DNA of 64,000 nucleotides from contig NC_132925.1 in assembly GCF_047675955.1 (NCBI RefSeq), positions 75,087,622 to 75,151,621 of the forward strand. The letters are read 5' to 3'. Within the stretch, counting starts at the first letter, position 1, and every line of letters starts with the position of its first letter. This document shows, piece by piece, positions 15,501 to 64,000 of the stretch. This stretch comes from Chlorocebus sabaeus. Taxonomy: Eukaryota; Chordata; Mammalia; Primates; Cercopithecidae. The notes under the pieces were generated by a model that saw only the letters and a list, made by a program, of their open reading frames with translations, did no database searches and had not been told where the DNA came from. A program made the position numbers and the translations under genes.

Positions 15501-16430
15501 TTAGTAACTGTACTGCTTACAAAGAGCCCAACAGTAGCTGAAGTTTATTACAGTTATGTTGCTGTGAATGCCACCAATATATACTGTCAGACCTATTTTG
15601 AGTGAAAAAACTGCAAAACCAATTATTTTGCCAACATTGATAGGGACTGACAAAGCACTGATTGCTAGGTTTACATTTCAGGAAACAACTTATTTTATTA
15701 TGGGTGCCAACTAATCCAAAGGCAGTACATGGCAAATACACCATTTATAACTAGCATTGATTTGATGCCCCAAAATCTCATTACCAGGTCGAGTCGTCAC
15801 ATGCGGCACATCTACATTTTTGTTCATTTCAAACGGATGCAAATTAGTTTGGATAATGAAGGTATTATTTCCTGCTCCCAGCCCCTTGCCATTGTGTTCG
15901 GTAGTCACAGTAGTTGAGATTATTTGAAAAGTTTTCTGAAAATCTTCTTTGTAGTGGACCCCCAAATTAGCTCATCATGGGGAATTTAAATCCTACACCA
16001 CTTTTGCAACTACAAGACAGGCCTCTTCGCCATATGCTATTTTTAGAGCAGGGCCCACAGCACAGTCTGAGCAATACAAAGACTTGGGCTGAGCTGAGGG
16101 CAATGGGAGTTTGTGAGACTGGTTGTGGCAATGAGACCAACGAAGAAGAATAGTGCTCCCAAGGGCCAGTCTAATCATTAGGCGAATGAGTGGTTTGGGA
16201 TGCTGGGAAGACATTCTCCTCATCTCCAGTTGACCTGATATCCCGAATCCCACATCTGTGAATGACTCCCTAAACCATACCCTCTTTGGGTCTTCTGGTC
16301 CCCAACTGTCCGGATATCTGAATTTCTACTAATGTCTGAATTTCCACTCTTTGACACTGCATCCCTAAGCATGACAATTTATCCTATATTAAGCTTGATA
16401 AAACATAAATACATATGAGAATCAGTACCA
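12521..16430. other. 5' flank, no gene; L1 3' UTR remnant
   Basis: No supported gene. An antisense L1 3' UTR piece is at about 13785-13985 (GTTGTACATATTTATGGGGTACGTG with TAATTGGAATAGC). A perfect hairpin lies at 15437-15473. The 15480-16260 stretch has several medium ORFs on the minus strand and no repeat I recognise; its nature is open. Confidence 0.5.
15437..15473. repeat. Perfect 14-bp inverted repeat, 9-nt loop
   Basis: Left arm 15437-15450 (TTTAGGCACCCTCA), loop TCAACATGG, right arm 15460-15473 (TGAGGGTGCCTAAA). All 14 pairs match. No mobile element family that I recognise explains it. Confidence 0.95.
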
Positions 16431-16439
16431 TGTGGCAAT

Positions 16440-16620
16440 TTAAGAGGGCAGGTTCTGAAATCCAACAGCCTAGCACTGAACTCCCACTTAGCTACATATT
16501 GGCTGTGCAACCTCAGGCAAGTTACTACTTATCTTCTCTGTACCTTCATTTCCTCCAGAAAGTGGGACTAATGACATTACCTGTTTCATAGGGTTGTCAG
16601 GGGGACTGAATATGGTATTA
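16440..16620 (+). mobile_element. MIR
   Basis: Diverged MIR with the usual order: a clinical-style GGTTCTGAAATCCAACAG start, GTGCAACCTCAGGCAAGTTA, TTCATTTCCTCCAGAAAGTG, and GTTTCATAGGGTTGT. Confidence 0.75.
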
Positions 16621-17179
16621 TCCACTGTTCCTGAAAGTTAAGCATTAAGATAAATACCATTAGGACAGACTTATCAAGCATCATCTGGCAGAAGTGCTTC
16701 CTTTTGAAAATTACTTTTTTGCATGTGTAAAAATTATTTGTCATATAAAAATCATTTTTTGTTGTTGTTGTTTTTTAATATTCAGAGGGAAAATTATGTT
16801 TTGGCTATTTGAAAAATTCTGCCAGAAAGAAAAGCCCAGTACTTGAGAACGTGCTAAATTAAATCTATATAAACTACTAACCCAAGCAGACTGTAGGGAG
16901 TAAATCTGTTTAAAACATTAAAAATTTCATAGAGGGATGAAGGGCTAAGAGTAAAGATGAGTATGAAAAAATGCATACCCATTTGCACACAAATGGCTGT
17001 TTTGTTTTGTTTTCTTTCTTTTCTAGGGGAGAAAGGCCCATAAATTGGTTATGGAGCGGGGTGAGGGGGAGGTTAACTGAGAAAGAAAAGCTAGCCTGCT
17101 AGTGGCTCTCTGGGTCAGGAATCAGGAACCACTCTTCCTTGACTAGTGGGGGGTTCAAGTAAGCTCGCTGATTTGGACA

Positions 17180-17330
17180 TGCTTACTTCCTCTATGTCAG
17201 GCACTAAGCTAACACTTTCATTGATCAAGTCATTTTCATAACATCCCTATGAGGCAGGAAACCATTATTACCTCCTCTTTAGGACATGCAAAGGATACCG
17301 AAACTGCCCACAGCATAGGTGTAACTCTTA
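17180..17330 (-). mobile_element. MIR, reverse
   Basis: Reads TATGTCAGGCACTAAGCTAA, ACATCCCTATGAGGCAGGAA and a CCGAAACTG remnant, the reverse-strand MIR pattern. Confidence 0.65.
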
Positions 17331-18439
17331 CTTACTGTGCTGAGCAATTAAGGGAGGCCCTGTGCCTTGTTACTCATGATCCTGAAGTACCCACTGGGGA
17401 AAGCCTAGCTCTGGAAATGTCTCGTTCCAGAAAAAACGAATCATGATGATTCTGATTAAAGCAGGACTTGCCTCCCAAGAGTAATAATAATACAGTAAGA
17501 AACAGAAATTACTTCAATCATTCCGAGGGAAGGGGAGGATGTGCATGTGTGTGTAAAAGAATGGCTTTTTAAAATTAAAAACAAAAACCTGGCTCTGAAA
17601 CTAGAACCAAATTAGTGGCAATAGGCAATAGTAAGCTCACTCATTTAAGGCATATTTGTGAAGTACCTACTATGTAACCATGGAGGAAATAGATTTGTCC
17701 TTTGCCCTTGTGTACCTTAAAGACTAACAAAGGACACCAAAACACAACAACATGTGTGAACCGAACTAGGACAGGGAAAATTCTGGACTCAGGGAGCATA
17801 AAGTGCTCTGGCACGACTCAAAGTACTCCTAGGGTTATCAGATTCCCTGCTAGTTAAAGATGCCATATATTTAACAATTGTCGACATCAAATGTGCACTT
17901 TTAGAGAATAATAAAATTGTGCTTGCACACATTGTGTTGCTAATTTGGCTGCAGGTTAGAAGTAGTTTGGATCAAAGCTAGAAGTCTAGCACTTCTGAAT
18001 TCCATTTGTAGTTATGATGTTGAACCCCAGGTGTGAAGCTCTCATTTCAAGGATAGTAGAGGGAGGAGAAAAAGGATTTGAAGCCCTAAGAATACAGTCA
18101 AAGGAAAGATTAGTGGGATTCATATGGGGCTTTAAAGCCTGAGCAATAATGTGAGTATGGTCTTCCAGAATGACAAGTAAACAAGGAGCTCCTGGTGAGT
18201 GAACAGGCTGAAGATGGGATCACCTTCGTAGAACTGCTATAAGCTGGTCATGAGCTATACAGAGCCACCTCCAAAATGGAACTATGATTTTCAGAGTAGG
18301 GTCAAGAAAAGCTAGTTAGAACTTTAGATTTAGCATTAGAAGAAAAAATGATATTCTTACAGATGGTATTCATCAGGCCAAATATAAATGCTGAATGATC
18401 AAGATCAATTAGGTGAAAATCTTTATGTTACTAGACTGC

Positions 18440-18640
18440 TCTGATTAATGGAGATCACAAGCTTTGGAGGTAACTGGACCCCAGTGTAAATCCCAACTGC
18501 ACATTCTGACTCTGTAATGCCAGGCAAAGTCACTTAATTTTGCTGGGTCTTATTTTCATCATAAATGAGGAGGGTAAAACCCAGAAGGCAGGATAGCTAT
18601 GAGGATTAAATAATTAGCACAAAGAACTCAATGAAGGGAA
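18440..18640 (+). mobile_element. MIR
   Basis: Contains GCCAGGCAAAGTCACTTAAT, ATTTTCATCATAAATGAGGA and GATAGCTATGAGGATTAAAT, the MIR core and 3' part. Confidence 0.75.
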
Positions 18641-18871
18641 TCTACTGTTATTATCAATAATGACACAAACTACTTTCTCTACACTACCTGTTGCTTGAAG
18701 TCAGTAGTTAGAAGACTTTTAAAAAATACACTAAGGTCATTCATTCACAGGGCAAGGAAAGACAACACAGTTTCTGCCCACCACAGTCTGCAAATAGGAA
18801 ATTGGATCAGAGAGGACATAGTACACATGGCCTGGTACATAGTAAGTAGTCAAGAAAAGATTCTCATTATT

Positions 18872-18970
18872 ATTATTCAGACAAAAGATTGGAACCCAAA
18901 TTATTTAGTTAGCACAATTGTCCTTTTCATTTCTTGTGATGTAAAACACATCTCCCTAAGATTCTTTAGG
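18872..18970 (+). repeat. Diverged direct repeat, copy 1
   Basis: Opens ATTATTCAGACAAAAGATT and ends AAGATTCTTTA. It pairs with 20135-20231 in the same orientation, roughly three quarters or more identical by eye. Each copy is preceded by tissue resembling a MIR 3' end. No known family recognised. Confidence 0.8.
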
Positions 18971-19512
18971 CCCAAGGTCACAGAGCTGAGCCACCACCAG
19001 GTCCCAGGTTGGTGATTCACTCACCAGAATGCAGGCTACCAAGTACTAGGGGCTTATCTGTTCCCCAAATCACCTGACGCTGCTGACCACTCAGGAAACT
19101 ATTCACTTGAATTCTGGCTCCTGGGCCCTCCCTACCATTTGGGTGTGGGTTTCCCCTTTCTGTGGAAATTGATGGCTTTGCTTCAAGTCTCCTTCCTGCC
19201 GTTTCCAGTGGCATTAGGCAGAGTCATTGGTGATGTCATCACTTTCATTTCCATTGGCCAGATTATCTCTCCCTAGTGACTAATATCAATCATCACTCCT
19301 CTGGGATCTAATTTTCATGAAGAATCAGCCAATGAAGACTTCCACTTAACCTACAATACCATTCAATTCCAGTAAAGTCCCAAAACAAAATGGGCTAAAA
19401 ACTGTCCCTCCATTAACTCCAGGTGACCTTGAAAAGGTTTTGCTTCTTTCAGAGCAAATTTTTATGAGGGGCCAATTTATTTTATTTTATTTTATTATTT
19501 CTTTTCTCTTTT

Positions 19513-19639
19513 TTTGTAGAGACAACGGGTTGCTATGTTGCCAAGGCTGGTCTTGAACTGCTGATCTGACCTCATGCACTCCTCCCACCTCAGCCTTCCA
19601 AAGTGCTAGGATTATAGGCATGAGCCACTATGCCTAGCC
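19513..19639 (-). mobile_element. Alu-like monomer (FLAM/AluJ fragment), antisense
   Basis: TTTTTTGTAGAGACAACGGG, TTGCCAAGGCTGGTCTTGAA and GATTATAGGCATGAGCCACT: one half of an old Alu in reverse orientation. Confidence 0.8.
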
Positions 19640-19914
19640 TTAGTAAATATTTCTTGAATACCTACTATGTGCCAGATCTCTTCTAACTGCTGAGGAAAAA
19701 GTTGTGAAATATCAGTGAAATAGCTGACATGATTATCATTAAATACTTAGCATTAGAAGAAAAAGAGAGAGCTAAAGAAAAGTTATACATAGAATAAAAG
19801 CTTGAGGCAATTCTCTGAATGATTTTAGTCATTTTCCCACAAAGCAACCCTCCAAAAATCTAGCAATGCTTCTGATTAATCAGTTATTCATGACATATGA
19901 TAATAGTTATGAAC

Positions 19915-20110
19915 TTGGATTGAACGACTGAAGCGGAGTTTTAATCTTGTTTCTCACTTACTGGATTGAGGGGGGTCAAATTATTTCACTTATTCAGAAC
20001 TCAGTATCCTTATCGGTAAAATGAGATTACTGACACTGCCTTCCTAAAAGAGCTGTTTTGAGAATGAAATTAAATGCTGTATGTTACCTCATGGTAAGTA
20101 CTGAATATAA
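19915..20110 (+). mobile_element. MIR
   Basis: MIR-type phrases GAACTCAGTATCCTTATCGG, TAAAATGAGATTACTGACAC and TTGAGAATGAAATTAAATGC. Confidence 0.65.
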
Positions 20111-20134
20111 GAGTACTTATTTAGACAAAGAGTA

Positions 20135-20231
20135 ATTATTCAGACAAAAGATTTTTGCCTGAATTGTTTAGTTAGCTCAACTGTCCTTTTCATGTCTCAC
20201 GATTTAAAAGACTTTTTCTAAGATTCTTTAA
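20135..20231 (+). repeat. Diverged direct repeat, copy 2
   Basis: Second copy of the 18872-18970 sequence, about 1.26 kb downstream. Shared blocks include ATTATTCAGACAAAAGATT, TTTAGTTAGC, TGTCCTTTTCAT and AAGATTCTTTA. Confidence 0.8.
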
Positions 20232-21263
20232 GACTTTTTTGCAGATGTAAATGCAGAAGCCAGCTAATACATTGAAGAAAAGAGGAGCAGCCTCACTAAG
20301 GATGAGAAATTCAGAAACCTAGGCTCTTGGTCATCTCAGGAGGTCACCAAGAGATATTTTGTATCTTCCTGGCCTATCAGTTCTTGTGGATCAATTTTTT
20401 AAAACTGTAGCCAAAGTTCATTCTTCAAGCAAAGTCCTAAAAAGAAAGCAAAGGAGAGAGAGTACACAAAGGAGGCTTCTGTCCCTACATAGCATCATTT
20501 CTATACTGTTAGTTAACTTCTGTTTGCCAGGAGGGATTTGAACTGAAAGAGAAAAAAAATATTTAATGGAAAATACTGAAAAGTGCTATACTTTTGAGTA
20601 ATTTTACAATGGAAGTACTGGAATATTTCCCACAGGAATCAGCCAATAAGATTGATTTCTTGATATTTTTCTGTTCCTTACTAAATTCTTAGCAACTCCC
20701 AGACACCGTGATTGTGGGGAATTTTATTACAATAAAAAGAAGTACTGTGTATTAGAAGAAATGTATTTTAGTGAATTAATTTGGAAGTTCAAGGTTTAAA
20801 TGCCATTCTCTAAAAATCTCTAATTGTGTACAATACAGGTGTTATTTTTCCATTCTTACATTTTACATACCCATTATGAAATTCTAGTAATAAGACGATG
20901 GTAACATCATCAATTTGGGTTAACAATTATTTAGCAAATTCGTCTTGCCAAGTCATTTTTACCCTTCACCGGAAGAAATATTTGTATTAATATCTCAAGA
21001 ATAGTTGACATTGCTAGCATATTGTGATTTGGTTCCTAGTGTTGGCTATCTTTGGTATTTCTAGTCCTGAGTGCTAACCTACCACGCAACAGAACCTCAA
21101 CCCCGGTTATAGGATACTTGGGCAAATATATATTTATTAGTCATATATTTATATATTTTTACCGATATTGTCATGTCTTTTATCCTGAAATTAACACTTT
21201 CTATCTTCCTGAGGGCTGGTTAAAGAAAAAATGCCACTGAACCACCCAGGATTGAACAATTCT

Positions 21264-21309
21264 CACACACACACACAGACACACACGCGCGCGCGCGCGC
21301 GCGCGCGCG
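21264..21309. repeat. (CA)n-(CG)n alternating tract
   Basis: CACACA units broken by one CAGA, then an uninterrupted run of CG dinucleotides. Alternating purine-pyrimidine with CG is a classic Z-DNA former. It lies about 1.5 kb upstream of the ADAMTS9 start codon. Confidence 0.9.
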
Positions 21310-21804
21310 AAGGTGTAGCTTGAAGCGTCTGCTTTCAGTCTTTCCAAGCATCTTTCAGGCTGAAAGCAAGCGGAAGTGATTGAGAAATCCCTCCAGGGAC
21401 TGGTGCTTCCCACAGGGATCTACAACTTTATACTCCATCCCCCCCTTCCCCTCCCATCTCTAAACCCCCGGGTAGTAAGGAGCGCCAGAGTCCCCGCCCC
21501 TTCTCGCTGCCAAAACGCCTTCTTAACCTTTTTTTGGGCCGGGGACCTAGAGAATGGTATGGACCCTCCACAAATGGTGACAGAGGTTGGTGGAAAGCAC
21601 AGCTTAAACATTTTCCGAAATTTTCAAGAGACCACGTATTCGAAACTTACTCCGAGCTGCAGGATTAATAACCCCATTTCTAAAACTCTTGACTTGGGGC
21701 GATTAAATCGAGAGCGGAGCTCAGGTGCCAAATCTCCTCCCGAATGAAAAACTGTAGGAGGGGAAGGCGCTCCTGCGCTGGGCCACTTTCACTTGTAAGA
21801 AACC

Positions 21805-22031
21805 AAAAGAAGGGGACTGGTGGCAAGAGATAGGGACGGGAGAGAAAGGAAAGGAAAAGGAGAAATGTGAGAAACAGAGAGAGACACGGTGGGGCGGGGA
21901 GAAGACGGACATCACAGGGAAAAATGAGGAGAGGGGACAGAGTCTGAGAGGCACAGCAACAGGGAGACAAGGGGGAGGAGAAAAAAGAGACTCGGAAGGG
22001 AGGAGAGGAGAGGAAAAAGACGAGAGGGGAA
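21805..22031 (+). repeat. Purine-rich (GA) tract just upstream of promoter
   Basis: About 225 bp in which the + strand is overwhelmingly A and G, with runs such as GGGAGAGAAAGGAAAGG and GGAGGAGAAAAAAGAGA. It abuts the 5' edge of the CpG island. Confidence 0.7.
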
Positions 22032-22039
22032 GTGGCTGC

Positions 22040-22739
22040 ACGCGCGCCAGGAAAGGGAGAGAACTTTCCGTGCTTTCCCTCCCCGGGGCAGGGAATCTCA
22101 GAAAACCCCACTTCAGCGAGGTGGCGAGGACCACGACCAGCTGCCCCGGCGCTGGTGACGCCTCTGGTATCCGCCTCTTGCAGCCGGCAGGGCCTCGGGC
22201 TGAGAGTCCCGCACGGGCCGGCCGAGGAGGGGACATGGTCTGGAAGGAGGCGGTCCCCGTTCGTCTCGCTTTCTCCTCCCCTCTCCTCCTCTTAGAGGCG
22301 TGCACCGGGGGCATTTGAGAGGCTGTGGACCCGCGGCCCCCCCGCCTCCGCCCCCCAGCCCCCCATTCAAGAAGCCGCTCAGCTATCCCGGCCAGCACAG
22401 GGCGCCCGGCGCGCCTCGGAGCGCAAGTTCCTCGCCTTCTCCTGCCCGCTCGCTGGGCATTATGCGGCCAAGCAGCCGAGCCCCAGTCCTCCTCCTCCTC
22501 CTGCTCCTCCGGCTCCTCCTGCGGCCCGAGCGGCTCAGCTCTCGGCAGGCGGCGGCGTTGCTCAGCCGAGCGCAGACGGGACCCTCGCAGCGAGACCTCA
22601 GCGACTCCTAAAGTCAAAAGTTGGCGGCGGGCGCCGGGCTCCGCGCGCTCTCCACGGCCGCTGCCTCGCGTCGCCGCCTCAGCCAAGGAGGGCAGGAGGG
22701 AGGGGGGTGGGGGCAGCGGAGGGAGGGGTGGGAAGCACC
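22040..22739 (+). promoter_or_regulatory. ADAMTS9: ADAMTS9 CpG-island core promoter and 5' UTR
   Basis: Very CpG-rich sequence directly upstream of the start codon, with no TATA or CCAAT box at a useful distance. A GC box (GGGGCGGGGA) lies at 21891-21900. The transcription start cannot be read from the sequence. From memory the human 5' UTR is a few hundred bases, which would put the start near 22.4-22.5 kb. The 5' UTR contains a CTC/CTG trinucleotide run around 22486-22520. Confidence 0.7.
22462..22611 (+). CDS. upstream ORF in presumed 5' UTR, 49 codons, poly-Leu
   Basis: ATG at 22462 with A at -3; stop TAA at 22609-22611. The reading frame differs from ADAMTS9 and ends 128 nt before its ATG. 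The peptide starts MRPSSRAPV and continues with seven Leu, Arg and three Leu, so it looks like a signal peptide. The run arises from a CTC/CTG trinucleotide repeat, so the resemblance may be accidental. It acts as a uORF only if transcription starts upstream of 22462. No evidence of translation can be seen. Confidence 0.35.
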   Translation: MRPSSRAPVLLLLLLLRLLLRPERLSSRQAAALLSRAQTGPSQRDLSDS

Positions 22740-62953
<40,214 letters not shown>

Positions 62954-64000
62954 GCAAGTAATGCCCTGTTCTGTCCTTCTGTCTTAGGGCAGAAATGTGC
63001 AAAATTTTGGCTATATAATCAGACACCAATGTTTAGAATATAAAACAATGCAGTCTGTTTTAACATGCATAATATTTTTTAGAGTACAGATGTTTAGCTT
63101 ACTATTAAAAATTGTGAAACTTAGATTATATAATGCTGATACCAGAGGATATACCTATCATTATTGCTTCAATATTAAGACATTCTCTCAACTTAAGACT
63201 TTCTCTCATTTAAACATTTCTAAAATTCCAGTGTGCCTATGGGAACATTTAATGTGAGATTGTATTTCTTTTTCTTCTCTTTTGGAGTGACACTGGAAAG
63301 CTATTGGTAAGTTGATGGAACAGTTTAGAATCAAGGAAATATAGAAATATAGTACATCTATTGCAGGTACTACTATGATACCAGGCTTTTGCCAACCGGC
63401 GTTATTCCCTTTAAGGAGCTATAATGTCATCTAGGATATATCCAAATCCAGGTTCTCATGCGCTGGTTATAATTGTTTCTACTGATTTGTTAATAGCTAA
63501 ACAGAATCTGCTACTTTTGTGGCCCAGTGGTAACAGTGTCTCATGCACCTAGGAGTATGATTAACTTAACCTTCTGTACCTAGTGTGCATTTAAAAAAAA
63601 TGGTGGCATATCAGTGATACCACCATCAGCCCAAAAATTTGGTTACAAAAAGTTTTAGATATAAATCCCAATTTAAAAAAAAAATACACATGGAAAATGG
63701 CATTCTATCTGTAACTTACCAAGGATACAATTCCTGAATGATATTTCTGAGTGGTTTGCTATCCTTCTATATGTTTTTCCCTTTTTTCTCTCCTCTTTGC
63801 ATTGTCCACTTTACTTACTTTTAATAATTCTCATCTCATTTCGCTTTCCTCCGCTTTACCTTATAGAATCAGTAGCACCCAGAATGTTTCTGTGGAAGAG
63901 GTCCTAAGAGATGATGGAACTTCATTACCTGTTCCCTGATCTTACAGAGAAGAAACTTCTCAGTTTCTTGTCTCACAATGAGTGATTTGTCCAAGGTCAC
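62954..64000 (+). other. ADAMTS9: ADAMTS9 intron 11, start only
   Basis: Begins with the GC donor (GCAAGTAATG) and runs past the window end. A reverse MIR-like piece is at about 63920-64000 (TTGTCCAAGGTCAC). No exon is visible: the next expected coding sequence (HCKYGFC) was not found. Confidence 0.8.

Noticed and set aside
22235..22318. 27-codon ORF upstream of the main uORF
   Set aside because: Probably upstream of the transcription start and too short to judge.
22707..22739. In-frame GTG extension upstream of the ADAMTS9 ATG
   Set aside because: ATG at 22740 has A at -3 and gives the known signal peptide directly. An 11-residue GTG extension would spoil it.

Overview
This is nuclear DNA from a catarrhine primate, human or a close relative. 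It carries one protein-coding gene, the 5' part of ADAMTS9, on the + strand. The primate call rests on AluY and AluS/J copies, primate L1 3' ends, MER and MIR repeats, and exon translations that match human ADAMTS9 as I remember it. A handful of residues seem to differ from human (22, 72, 211, 236, 252). That would suit a non-human ape or Old World monkey, or simply an assembly variant. I see no bacterial, phage, CRISPR or operon-like content.

Layout. (1) 1-21.5 kb is the 5' flank with no supported protein gene. It holds an old L1, Alus including an AluY with clean target-site duplications, three ERVL/MaLR LTRs (10.5-12.5 kb), MER5A, MIR and L2 fragments and two CA/CG tracts. In human this flank lies within the long antisense RNA ADAMTS9-AS2, whose exons I cannot place here. 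(2) 21.8-25.6 kb is a long CpG-rich promoter domain: a purine-rich tract, a GC box, the presumed 5' UTR with a short upstream ORF, exon 1, exon 2 and the CpG-rich start of intron 2. (3) 25.6-64 kb holds exons 3-11 in introns of very unequal size. Intron 3 is 22.8 kb, while introns 5 and 7 are about 100 bp.

The eleven exons (22740-22854, 23431-23831, 28961-29123, 51954-52243, 54830-54913, 55015-55130, 56249-56289, 56398-56503, 59709-59855, 61101-61242, 62849-62953) sum to 1710 nt and give an uninterrupted 570-codon reading frame. Every intron is phase-consistent. The encoded part comprises the signal peptide, a propeptide with several furin sites, the whole reprolysin-type metalloprotease domain (zinc motif at residues 434-444) and most of the disintegrin-like module. 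The TSR array and GON domain lie beyond the window.

The points most worth a second look are a GC-AG intron after exon 11, a four-arginine furin site at residues 71-74, three long unexplained hairpins (15.4, 30.7 and 49.4 kb), a twin-primed L1 inserted into a MIR at 42.5 kb, a diverged ~97-bp direct repeat at 18.9 and 20.1 kb, and a signal-peptide-like upstream ORF. I found no convincing undescribed system.
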